A DNA stretch of 64,000 nt from positions 806,001 to 870,000 of the forward strand of contig JACZZP010000007.1 of the NCBI GenBank assembly GCA_015183035.1, written 5' to 3'. The notes beneath the pieces were generated by a model, which was given only the letters and a program-made list of their open reading frames with translations, ran no database searches and was not told the origin of the DNA. Positions 1 through 9,948 of this stretch are shown here, in pieces. This DNA is from Meloidogyne chitwoodi. Taxonomy: Eukaryota; Nematoda; Chromadorea; Rhabditida; Meloidogynidae. The position numbers and the translations under genes were made by a program. How positions within the stretch are numbered: position 1 is the first letter of the stretch; the number at the start of each line of letters is the position of its first letter.

Positions 1-315
1 TCATTCGTTTCCTAAAATTCTATATATGTTTGCGTGCATTGTAATTAATTAAGGTGAGTTTAATAAATTTAATATGTTTTTAAAATTGTTTGGATCTTTT
101 TTAGTTAGAGAATCAGAGACAAAGCTTATTTTAATAATTCTATTTTTTTATTTTTTATTAAAATATTTATTTTAATAAATCTGTATTTAGTATTAGGCAT
201 AACAGTTATTTCAAAAAAAGGCATCATAAATGCAGTTGTAGACATTATGCAGATGTATGTATACCATATTTTTAATTTAAATACATATTAAATTATTTTT
301 AAAATAGTTTAGAAT
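1..315. other. AT-rich intergenic DNA
   Basis: Strongly AT-rich with homopolymer runs and no codon structure on either strand. I see no gene, repeat boundary or RNA here. Confidence 0.5.
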
Positions 316-545
316 GCATAGACGTATTTGCAATAAAATTAACAAAACATTTCGAAATTAAAATATAACAGAAACGAAGACAATCTTGACAATGCGAAGA
401 TTGTTTCAAAAAGAATTTTAGAGTTTATGACATGATAACACCATATAGTCCAAAATCATACACTGAAAACAAGCTGAAATATTATTATTTTGTTAAATCA
501 AATAATAAATATTCATTTATAAAAGATCTTTATTTATTAATTTTA
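316..545 (+). pseudogene. SF1 (UPF1-like) helicase C-terminal exon relic, copy A
   Basis: One frame (373-429) reads NEDNLDNAKIVSKRILEF and, after a frame change, 432 onward reads MITPYSPKSYTENKL. The order matches the region of UPF1-family SF1 helicases where an Asn/Glu-rich helix precedes the ITPY..Q motif. A near-identical copy lies at 32590-32880. Both copies have the frame break after the helix, so they are relics or an exon junction is hidden here. Helicase identity is inferred from these short motifs and from Walker A exons of the same style at 20258-20309, 33922-33978 and 35314-35368. Confidence 0.4.
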
Positions 546-620
546 GTATGTTTTAAATAAATAAAAAAATGGTACTAAATTTAAAATCATAATAGACTTC
601 ATTTTAAAAATTTTTATTAA

Positions 621-1135
621 CAAGGGACACTCGAACTGTAACTATTAATTTCGAATTTTTTTGCACTATCGTGTAGAGCAGGGTCGAAAACCTATTGCCA
701 ATTTTTGGCTTTTTTGGCTAGGACTCCCAAACTAAAAAGTTACAGGGCTTCAAACTTTTCATTGGACTCTAACAAAAAATACTAATTGTTGTAGGAAAAG
801 AAAAGAGAAAGAAGAGAAAAGTAGAGTATGAGTCATCTCGAAAATAGAGGGTATAGAAACTTATATTTTCTTCTCTTTTACTAATTACCGTTGACTTCCT
901 TATCCTTTTTCACTCGATACTCAAGCGTTTTTTTTATTCTCTTGTTTTCTTCAGTTACACCTAATTTCAAGTGACATTTTTGTCTGAAAAGTGCATACTT
1001 TGAAGCCCTGTAACTTTTTAGTTTGGGGGTCCTAGCCAAAAAAAGCCAAAAATTGGTAATAGGTTTTCGACCCTGCTCTACACGATAGTGCAAAAAAATT
1101 CTAAATTAATAGTTACAGTTCGAGAGTGTCCCTTG
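621..1135. mobile_element. Foldback MITE with ~140-bp TIRs and TAA target duplication (PIF/Harbinger-like)
   Basis: The arms 621-760 and 1000-1135 are inverted copies starting CAAGGGACACTCGAACTG, with a 2-nt indel between them. TAA stands on both sides (618-620 and 1136-1138). A 3-bp TAA duplication is the PIF/Harbinger habit, so I infer that superfamily from the duplication alone. The spacer has no transposase, so the element is non-autonomous. Open frames running through it are by-products of the inverted repeat. Confidence 0.75.
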
Positions 1136-1216
1136 TAAGTTTTATATTTTTCATTTTAAGAAAAAAAAATATATTTTATTCTAAAATTAATTTATTTTTT
1201 AATTTATATAGAATAA

Positions 1217-1411
1217 TAGAGAGAGAACTTTTCAAAAGTCCGGGCCCGGAACCCGGACTTTTTTCCCCAGATTACCACCCGGACCGGTTTTTCCGGATAA
1301 AACCGGGAAAACCGGTTAGCCCGGAAAAACCGGAATTTTCCAAAAACACCCGGTTCCGGGCCACAGGGCCCGGAAAAAACCGGTCCGGGCCCGGTCCGGG
1401 TTCTCTCTCTA
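1217..1411. mobile_element. hAT-like MITE, GC-rich interior, 8-bp target duplication
   Basis: Perfect 12-bp TIRs, TAGAGAGAGAAC and its reverse complement, enclose a 195-bp element. The 8-bp direct duplication TAGAATAA is at 1209-1216 and 1412-1419. TIRs starting TAGAG plus 8-bp duplications are typical of hAT elements. The interior is an island of CCGG/CCCGG words in otherwise about 80% AT DNA, mostly built of short self-complementary blocks. The perfect TIRs and duplication suggest recent insertion. Confidence 0.85.
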
Positions 1412-1419
1412 TAGAATAA

Positions 1420-2025
1420 TACACTAATAACGCAATTAAAAGTTGCTAAGAATTCTCAACAAAAAGACAAATTTATTCAATAAAATTAGGTTTATTTTTT
1501 TTATATTTTTTGCTACTTTATTAATATTATTTTCCCAAAAATCCGTAATTTTTATCCGCTATTTTTTTATTTTAATTATTTTGGAGTAATGAAAATAGTT
1601 TGTTTTCATATTTTCCTTCCAGAGAAACTCTCGTATCACAAATAAATATCTAATCAAACAATAATCTCTTTGTTGAAATAAATATTATTACTTGTGGATA
1701 AAAACTTGCGGACTTTTTGAAGATTAATTTTTTAAAAATAGCAAAATTATAAAAATTTTTTAATTTTTCAAAGACTTGAATTTCCCAATCATTTATTTTG
1801 GACATCGACCTTGGCAAAATAATGAATTAATTTTGGTTGAAATAAAAGATTGTTTTAAACACTTTGGAAATTCTCTTCAGGTATTTTTTTAAATTGGTAT
1901 TTTCTAATTAAACAATCTTTATTTTTACATTCTTATTTTTAAAAATATTTAATCTCTTTTTTTTTTGAAATGGCTTGAATTTTTAATTAAGTTTATGTAC
2001 ATGTATTTTTTTATTAGTTTATTGC
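1420..2025. other. AT-rich intergenic DNA
   Basis: Low-complexity A/T with no usable reading frame. Nothing recognised. Confidence 0.5.
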
Positions 2026-2123
2026 ATGCCTTTCTTTGGTGCGCGGATAGCAGGAAGGATGTACATATATCATTAAATTTATTGTACATTCTTCCCGCCT
2101 ATCCGCGCACCAAAGAATGGCAT
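2026..2123. ncRNA. 98-nt pre-miRNA-like hairpin
   Basis: The arms 2026-2066 and 2083-2123 pair over about 38 bp with a few small bulges (for example CA opposite CGC near the middle) and a 15-16-nt loop. Core arm words are TTTGGTGCGCGGATAG and CTATCCGCGCACCAAA. The stem is GC-rich inside very AT-rich DNA. Length, imperfect pairing and loop size fit a metazoan miRNA precursor. The alternative is a very short foldback transposon, but I see no flanking duplication. The transcribed strand cannot be told. Confidence 0.45.
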
Positions 2124-2678
2124 ACAAGTAAAAATATTTTATTTTATTTTAGAATTTTTATTTATTCATTTTTCTTATTTCTTCTAAAATATATTAAATT
2201 TTAATTTTTTTTTTAATTAAGATTTTAATTTTATTTTTATATTCAGATTTTTATTTTATTTTTTAAATTTAATTCTATTTAAGGTTTATTTTTAAAAATT
2301 ATTTTAAAAATTTTTATTTTTTTTAAATTTAATTCTTATTTAAAGTTAATTTTTAAAAATTATTTTAAAAATTTTTTATTTTTTTTTTAATTATTTCATA
2401 TAAATTTAATTAAAAAATTTTTTTAAAATAATGTTTAAAAATTTATTTTTATTTAAAAAAATTTAATACTCCACATTATCATAATGAAAAATTGCTCATT
2501 TTATATTTAAATGTGGACGCTTTTTTCTTAGAGATTTTTCAAATCTTTTGTTATCGGACATTTTTTATTATTAGATTGAGGATTTGTAAATACACGAAAT
2601 TATTCACCTTAATAAGAAGATTTTTAATAGCATATGAAGTTACAAATCTAAATAATTTGCACTTTTATTGTTATGAAG
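2124..2678. other. AT-rich intergenic DNA with short tandem-like blocks
   Basis: Three loosely repeated blocks of TTTAATT/TTTTTAAAAATTATTTTAAAAATTT-type sequence at 2210-2450. No gene seen. Confidence 0.45.
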
Positions 2679-5570
2679 ATCTTTAGGAAAAATACTCAGC
2701 ATTTCTCTGTCTAAATTTTTTATTTCAAGATGTCTGAAAAAATTTCTTCTTCTATATCGATTTCATTAGTTTTTATATTATTTTTAATCTTATTATATTA
2801 ATGACGTTGGTCGACTCTACCATATAATTTGCTTTTTAATATTTTAAACCTTATCTTTATTGAATTTAAACTTTCCAATATAGGTATATGTGGTTATTTA
2901 TTTTATTCGTTCTATTTTTATATGATGAACAATTCTAGAAGTTACAATCGATTTAACCTTAAATTGTCCATCAATAATAGGTGAAGGTTTTGACTGTTTC
3001 GTTGAATATTAATATCAAAAAATAAAACTTAGGAAAATTTTTTATTAAAAATTATAATTTTAAGGATATTTCTTTTTTTTGTTTAGTTTAAAAAGAATGT
3101 GAAAGTTATTTTTTTATTATTTTTCCAACATTATTGAAAGCTGTATATTTTAATTATTCAGTAATACTAAAATTATTCAAGTTCCATAGGAAAAAAGAAT
3201 ATTAAAGATTACGACTTATATAACAATTACAGTTACATTCACCATTTTTCGTTTTTTCGTGAATTATTAAGTAACTTGCTGTCCCTATAACGGATCATCA
3301 AAAAAATTTCTTATAATTTATAATAAATTTAAATATTTAAAATATAGTTGTCATTGTTATTGTTGTTAGAATTACTATTATTTATATTTTGTTCAAGACG
3401 CGGCCGATTTGGTGCAGGCTCATCAATTGATGGTATTATAAAAATTTCAAAAATATAATTAATACTTGTAATTTTGATAAGTTAAAAGCTTTTATGAAAA
3501 ATAAGAAGAGTTAAACTAAAAATTATTGTAAATATTTAAATAATTTGACAATAATATTAAATAATTAATTCAAAAAAATTATAGTTTTGTTTAGATATTA
3601 TTGTCACGATTGATGAAATTTTAGTACATTGTTCATAAAGATTCCATATTAAATTTTTTCAGGATCGAAAAGGCCGCTATTTTTATTTTAAGTGAGACGG
3701 TCTTGGAAGTTGTATAACAGGAAGACATTACATACAATAAACCAAATATAGGTGATTGAAGCAGTGCGGATTACATAAACCTATGGTAATATATAAAAGT
3801 ATATTCTTCGATTCTTTTAATATTTAACACTAGCTAACAATTGCGCCATACGGCTTTAAAGAAGTGGAAAAAACATCCATGTTAATTATGTTAGGTAGCA
3901 TGAGGATTTAAAAGTATTAATTACTTAAATTTATTATATTTATTTTAATTTATAATATATAGATATTAGAATAAATGTGTATGTACATCTCAAAAATTAA
4001 TTTTTAAATTTAAATCCTGTAAAATGTAGTGTCTTTTGAAAATTTAAAAAATTTGAATTAATTATCATTTTATAAATATTTGACTGTCTATTATTTAAAT
4101 ATTTCAACTACAATATATTAATGCCACACGTTCAGGGCGGAGCCTGCTTTAATTTTTTATATATAATTTTCAATTAATAAACTTTTATTTGAAAGAAATG
4201 TATTTAAATATTTTTACATTAATTTGATTATTTTAAAGAACAAAAATATTTAATCAATGTATTTACATTTTTCAATCGAGTTTAATATGTCTATAACTTC
4301 ATAACAAATAAACAAAAATTATAGTCTATTATTTTAATGAATAATTAATGAGAAGAGGAGAAAAAATTTCTTTTGTATTAATATTATATATAAAAAAATT
4401 GGAGAAGGATCAAATGAAAGCGATCAGAATAAAACTTATTAGCATATGCGCAGTAACAATAAAATTAACAATTCTCATCTTTATTTTTAAACATTCCTAA
4501 TTTCTCAACAACAAAAAATATTTTTAAAATGAAAAATATTTTAAATTTATTTCTATTTTTAGTATTTCCGGGACCGCCAGAAAATGAAGGAAGAATTATT
4601 TTTTTTCGAATTTCAGCACCTCTTTTTAAGGAAGTATTTTTTAAATAATCTTCAACATTTAAATAATTTCTACTACATAATTAAGTTTGATGCGTTCTTA
4701 TATATTCTAATGGCTCCAATTCGATTCGTGAGGCCTGATCCACTAACCATTTGTCGCGGAACCTAAATTAGGTTCCGTTTATCATTAAATAAATAGCTTA
4801 AATTAATTACTATAATATTAAAAATACAAAACTAAACTTGAATATACAACTGTATTTAATAAATAAATAAATTTATAAAATTAAAGCCAATAAAGTACAA
4901 CAAACAGTTGTTAATTTGGAATTTAACAATTAAAAATAAAAGTAAAAATAAAGAAAAAGAAAAACATTATAGTAATTTCTTAGATAAATATAATCTTCAA
5001 TTTCTCTTTGCTCTGTGCATCCATTTTATTTGATGTTTTAATATAATTTAAGTTTAATAATTTTTTTAATCTGAAATTTTCATTGTTTTCTATTTGATTA
5101 TCCAATCATTTGATTTTTGTCCTGATCCCGTCCAGTTCTATCCTAGATTCTTCCTTCTTCTGTAATCGTCTGTTGTGTCTCTTCTCTAGGGGTTCCTACT
5201 TCCAAAGTATCGTCTTCCACGGCAGTTAATGATCCTTCCGATTTCTGGTGAATTCTACCTTTATTCAAATTCTCAATAAAAAAGTCGATTAAAGAAATTT
5301 TTTATTTAATTTAAACAAATTGCGCACTTTGCTTAAAATTGATCTATATTTTGGAGTCCTAAGCTTTACCTATCACTAAATATGATATTTTGCTAGCGGT
5401 GCCCATTTAGGGATTTTAAGTCGAACCGGCCGATAGGACCTAAAACGGATAGATAAAGACCCTAGGAAGAGATTTTAATTAGGGCCCTTTATTAAATATA
5501 TTTATTTATTTATTTAGAATAGTCATTCGTGGCTTTTACGTCCAGAACTTGTTTACCAGGCCACAACTGC
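2679..5570 (+). repeat. 2.9-kb dispersed repeat, copy 1
   Basis: Nearly identical, with indels, to 18808-21725 in the same orientation. Both start at ATCTTTAGGAAAAATACTC and end at CCACAACTGC. Partial copies occur at 7784-8050 and, more diverged, around 6180-6560. Within it are a damaged Walker A exon of an SF1 helicase on the minus strand (about 4121-4150; a small deletion creates a stop) and, on the minus strand at 5030-5250, a frameshifted copy of the coiled-coil reading frame that is open in copy 2. No TIRs or target duplications are visible, so it is either an old element or a segmental duplication. Confidence 0.85.
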
Positions 5571-8163
5571 TATATATAAAAAACCACACCCAAAAATGAG
5601 CTGATAAAAATAATAAATCGGGAGAAAAAAAATCGGGTGACTTTAAAATTAGAGTACAAAGAGTGGGTCAGGAGTGGGATCAATTATTCACTTGAATTAA
5701 TTGCGACAACTTCCTATATAAAAATTTTATAGATTTTTAAAAAAATAATATTTGTAGAACCAGGAGTAAATCTTAAAACAAAAGGTATGGTCCACTTCGG
5801 TCTCTCACCCGTCTATTCCACAACAATAAGCATTCCGAATGACAAACTTAAAAATATTAAATTTTATATTAGTAGTAGTTGTATTATTGGAAAGTATTTT
5901 AATATTTTAAGAATGTCACCAAATGGTTATCATAAAAAAATGAATTAATTCATGATTCGACTATTAAATTATTGAAAGGAGGAATTTCAAACGGTCCAGA
6001 TTTAATGTATTGTATAAATAAACTTCATCGGCTTTATAAGTATTTTAATTAATATTTGTTATATTGAAAAGACATTTATGAAAGAATATTTGCCTTCTTA
6101 ATACCTCATCAAATTACATTAACCAGTGTTATATTGTGTAATAATTTTTATTTTTGCAATTTTTTCAAAAAAAATATCAAAAATTTTTTGGATAAAACAA
6201 ATTAAATTTCTGTTCAATTCTTAATATTTTTATAAATAATTAAAAATTATAATTTAAGATATATCCAATTTTTATTTTTTGTTTATTTTTAATTAAAAGA
6301 ATGAAAGTTATTTTTTATTAATTTGTTTAAAATATCTTCCAACATTATTGAAATCTGTATATTTTAATTAAGAACTTTATTTAATAATAAAATTATTCAA
6401 GCCACTGATTGCTATTTTATTGTTTTTAAATTCAACAATTTATTTATTTTTAAAATTTGTTTTTATATTTTTGTGTTTATGTTTCTAAAATTCTGTTTTA
6501 ATTATTCTATACTAAAAAATTATATCTTTTTAAACGACTGCGGCTGCTTTAAAGAAATGGAAAAAACATCCATGTATAATAAATTTTATTTTGTTTCAAA
6601 CAGAAAATAGATGAATATTTGTTATTGTTCGACAACTTTTCATAATTAAGTATTGTCATAAGAGTTTTTTGATAATAAAATCTTAGTAGATCAATAAAGA
6701 ATCATATCTTCCTTATGATATTTTTGATCGCACTATAAGGGTTTAAATGAATTCGATTGACTGATTATATTTTTTTAATTAACTTTTTAAATTGTGACCT
6801 CAATAGACAAGAATTCCATTTTCAGTACTTTAAATGTTTTGACTACATTGGACCTTGGGTTACAAAATTCTTTAATTAACTCAGCCACTAATTCAAGAAA
6901 AGTCATGGACTCTAACTTCTGAGGCACCAATTTTTGCGATATTTTCGCAGATCGAGATGACATTTAAAACGCGGATCCAAAATCGTGGCAAGAATTAAAT
7001 CTCTATAGAATTATTTTATTTAAAAAAAATTTTCTAAAAATCTAAATAAGTACCAATTCATTCCTTATTTTTATGTTTCTGTGAGCATCGCGTTTTTCAT
7101 TCATAAAATCATAAAATTTAGGATAACTATATTAATTTAAATTTGCATCTTCCATGATTTCGAGACATTTCATAAAATTTTTTTATAATTTTAAAAATTT
7201 CATATTTAATTATATTTTATTTCATAATTATTTAATTATTAACTAATGAATATCAAAATTTTTGATTAATATTTTATTTAAAATGACCCTATAATGAATT
7301 TAAAAATATAAGAAATTTTAAATTAAAATTACATTACAAAAAATTGAAAAAATTTTTTAAAAATAAAATTTTAAAATATTAATAAATTAAAAATTGTTTA
7401 TCTACCTCCAAAATGTTAAAATACAAAGTACACATGTCTTGCACAATGATATGACCAAGTAGCCTGCAGAATAACAAAGAGACACCAAGAATATGATAAA
7501 AGGTGGGTAAGGGAGTTTCAATTATATTTAAAAATATTATTCAGAAATCGTTTAAATACTAAATTTTTATATTTTAATGTTCGTATAAATTCTGATTACA
7601 GCTTTTTCTTAACTCATATACATCGGATATTTTATTTAAAATACTTTAATATAATCTCTCATCTAAATTAAAATACAAATATAATTCTTTAATAATACAT
7701 TAAAATTTTATAAATTATAAATTTTTTAAAATAAATAATAAATTTTTTAAAATAAATAATAAATTTTTTAAAATAAATAATAAATTATATATAATTTGCT
7801 TTTTAATATTTGAAACCTTATCTTTATTGAATTTAAACTTTCTAATATAGGTATATGTGGTTATTTATTTTATTTGTTCTTTTATATGATGAACAATTCT
7901 AGAAGTTAAAATCGATTTAACCTTAAATTGTCCATCAATAATATGTGAAGGTTTTGACTGTTTCGTTGAATATTAATATCACAAAATAAAACTTCAGGAA
8001 AATTTTTTATTAAAAATTAGCTTAAATTAATATTTTTATAAATAATTCAGGCTAAACAATAATATTAATTCATTAATTGTTTTTAAGCATTTTTAGTTAA
8101 TTTATAATTCATTTTTCTGCTCTTGTGGGAAGATCTGCATCATCAAATAACTTTCCACCAGAG
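5571..8163. other. AT-rich DNA with repeat fragments
   Basis: No intact gene. It holds fragments of dispersed repeats: 6575-6775 matches 37035-37240; 7190-7480 matches 26870-27160 and partly 31110-31280; 7784-8050 matches 2825-3060 and 18951-19210. The last fragment lies just upstream of the Polinton. Confidence 0.6.
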
Positions 8164-8169
8164 CTTAAA
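8164..8169. repeat. Polinton target-site duplication, left (CTTAAA)
   Basis: CTTAAA here is repeated exactly at 17367-17372, directly outside the two element ends. A 6-bp duplication is the Polinton/Maverick hallmark. Confidence 0.9.
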
Positions 8170-8473
8170 AGTAGTGTATAATAAGGTTTTAAAACAAAAA
8201 AACATTTTAAAACCCTACTAAACTAGAAAATAAATATTTAAAAGTGGAACATTAAATTAATCAAAAAATTATAAAATAATTTTTTACAATAAAAAACTTA
8301 AAAGGTTGAAAATTTTTAAACTTTATTTTATTTTTTTAAAATTTTTAAACTTTTTTTTATTTTTTAAAAATTTTTAAAAGTACGATAAAATAATTTTATA
8401 AAAAAGATTGGAGGTAAATATTTATTTTTTTGAAATTTTTTAAATAATAATTTAACAATATATAATATATTTT
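8170..8473 (+). repeat. Polinton left TIR
   Basis: Begins AGTAGTGTATAATAAGG and is the inverted counterpart of 16668-17366 minus the insertion in the latter. The two TIRs differ by many substitutions and small indels, for example around 8290-8400. The inner end is placed where similarity fades, near a shared TATATAATATATT. Confidence 0.88.
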
Positions 8474-8527
8474 TTATTATAATTTAACAATTGGTAATAT
8501 ATGTTTTTATTAAATTGTCCAAGTAAA

Positions 8528-9121
8528 TTAAATATGTTCTTCATCTTTCTGTATGACATCAATACATTCCAAAGGGTAGAAGTATTGATGATTTTTGCCG
8601 CCGAATACACATAAAAGAGGTAGATGCGGGAGATAGAGATCAACACGGTGACGTACGTAGAAATATTGCCTAAAATATTAATTTCAGTTTTTTATCTATA
8701 AAATTTAATTTTACCTTATATTAACCCGAAGGTATCCTCTGAGGGCAAATACCCTATCAGCGCCATAATGTGTAATTTTGCAAGGATATAATTCCATTTG
8801 AAATTTATTTAAGTAATTTGTAACAAGTCCTTTATTTTTCATAGGTGTACACCCGTCCATTAAAATTCTTTGTCCAATACCTGCTGCGACAACATCTTCC
8901 TCAGTCATTCCAGATAGATTTTGAATATATTGAAGATTTTCCAACTTTTTTTTGCGCATCTCACAATGTAGCGTTTCAGGCGTACATCCTCCATTGAATT
9001 GACATAATAGACTGATAAGTGAGGTTTTTCTAATACAAGGTGAAGACGGTTTAGATTCAGGTTCTTTGCATTCCCTCCATTTAGTAAAAGCTGTTGACGA
9101 AGTTAAGCACGAGGTCCTCAT
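8528..9121 (-). CDS. Argonaute-like N-segment/PAZ-tail small protein (two exons)
   Basis: Exon 1 is 9121-8715, a 45-nt AT-rich intron GTAAAA...TTTTAG is 8714-8670, and exon 2 is 8669-8528, giving 182 residues. Without splicing the frame stops two bases into the intron. Residues 1-80 are Cys/Ser/Lys-rich and unrecognised. About 81-118 (GIGQRI...GLVTNYL...MELYPCKITHY) resembles the first strands of Argonaute N domains. About 134-176 resembles the end of a PAZ domain: YF, then YLPHLPLLCV, then YFYPLECIDVI, matching the family pattern YPHLP...Y-P-LE-C. The N-domain body, most of PAZ, and MID and PIWI are absent, so it cannot slice. GTATATAAG lies 29 nt upstream. It could be a captured fragment acting as an RNAi decoy (inference), or a chance likeness. 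Confidence 0.5.
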
Positions 9122-9150
9122 TCTGATAATTAGGATTGGAATTTTATTGT

Positions 9151-9159
9151 CTTATATAC
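9151..9159 (-). promoter_or_regulatory. TATA box GTATATAAG for the PAZ-like gene
   Basis: GGGGTATATAAGAC on the minus strand, 29 nt before the ATG at 9121. Same 9-mer and spacing as at 9474-9482 and 11357-11365. Confidence 0.65.
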
Positions 9160-9218
9160 CCCTAGCTCAAACTCGTTGACTTGCTAAACGAATTAAACCA
9201 TTCTCATTAGTATTATGA

Positions 9219-9446
9219 TCAATAAAACCGTTCCGCCCCCAATAAAAAAACATTAAAAGAAAAGAAAATAATATACAGGACATAGGCAAAAGCTAATATA
9301 AAATGTTGCGGAGGAGCCATCATTTTTTCATTTATGGGACAATTAATGAAGGTTGTATTATTTTCATATGGATGTTTGGGAAAAGGTAAAACAATATCTT
9401 GACTTGAGAAAGTCATCGAAAAATAACATAATAAAAAGATATACAT
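9219..9446 (-). CDS. Small signal-anchored membrane protein of the Polinton
   Basis: 75 residues. A hydrophobic N-terminus (about 1-13, ending near FSSQ) looks like a signal peptide. About 35 polar residues follow, with a possible N-glycosylation site in ENNTTF and two or more prolines, then a strong membrane segment (about 49-69). Expected topology is single-pass with a short ectodomain. It sits between protease and PAZ-like gene with its own GTATATAAG 27 nt upstream, overlapping the protease stop codon. I do not recognise the family. It could be a virion membrane or exit protein; nothing in the sequence proves that. Confidence 0.5.
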   Translation of the reverse strand: MYIFLLCYFSMTFSSQDIVLPFPKHPYENNTTFINCPINEKMMAPPQHFILAFAYVLYIIFFSFNVFLLGAERFY

Positions 9447-9473
9447 GATTAATTTTTTGATATTTTTTGCTTT

Positions 9474-9482
9474 CTTATATAC
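9474..9482 (-). promoter_or_regulatory. TATA box GTATATAAG for the membrane-protein gene
   Basis: 27 nt before the ATG at 9446. The TAA stop of the protease (9477-9475) is part of this motif, so the box is embedded at the end of the upstream gene. Confidence 0.65.
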
Positions 9483-9948
9483 TAATTAAACGTTGAACAA
9501 ATTTTTTAAGAACAATATCGCGTCTTTCAAAAGGTATAGAGTGTAATTTTTGCAATACCAAAGAAAATTTTCCATACATTGAACGTAATACTAAAAAACA
9601 TATACAGTAGTGGCCACATGTATCTGAGAAAGGTGATTGTAAAATAAAACGATTTTGTTTAACTTTAGAATAGTTTGTAAGCAAGGATTGGCGCATATCA
9701 CAGTTAGGTTCCTCTGCAAGTGAGTCAAAATATTCTATAGTATCTTGTGTATCTGAATAGCAAGCAATCCAATGTTCACCTTTTGTTCCTTTACGCATAG
9801 TATTTGCAATAAAACAAAAATTCTTTTGTTTAGCTAATTTAGGTATATTATTAGATGAATAAACTCCAATAAATTTATTTTTTAAAGGCTTATAATTTTG
9901 CAAAATTGTTAAAATTTGTAATGAATTCATTTTTTTAAACGGATCCAT
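9475..9948 (-). CDS. PRO: Adenovirus-type (Ulp1-like) cysteine protease, Polinton PRO
   Basis: 157 residues (151 from the second Met at 9930). Catalytic set in family order: His59 in GEHWIA, Asp75 in EYFDSLA, oxyanion Gln104, Cys111 in SDTCGHYC. Gln precedes Cys by seven residues, as in adenovirus protease. The family matures capsid proteins inside virions. The ATG at 9948 overlaps the last 14 nt of the capsid gene; short overlaps are common in this element, so I keep it. All active-site residues are present and the frame is open. Its stop codon doubles as part of the next gene's TATA box. Confidence 0.93.
   Translation of the reverse strand: MDPFKKMNSLQILTILQNYKPLKNKFIGVYSSNNIPKLAKQKNFCFIANTMRKGTKGEHWIACYSDTQDTIEYFDSLAEEPNCDMRQSLLTNYSKVKQNRFILQSPFSDTCGHYCICFLVLRSMYGKFSLVLQKLHSIPFERRDIVLKKFVQRLISI

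Noticed and set aside
1126..1419. Open frame of 97 codons rich in Pro and Gly
   Set aside because: It runs through the end of one MITE and across a second one; the composition comes from CCGG words, not from a protein.
8452..8646. 64-codon minus-strand frame at the left end of the Polinton
   Set aside because: Exon 2 of the PAZ-like gene lies in another frame of the same DNA and explains the coding look; the tail of this frame enters the TIR.
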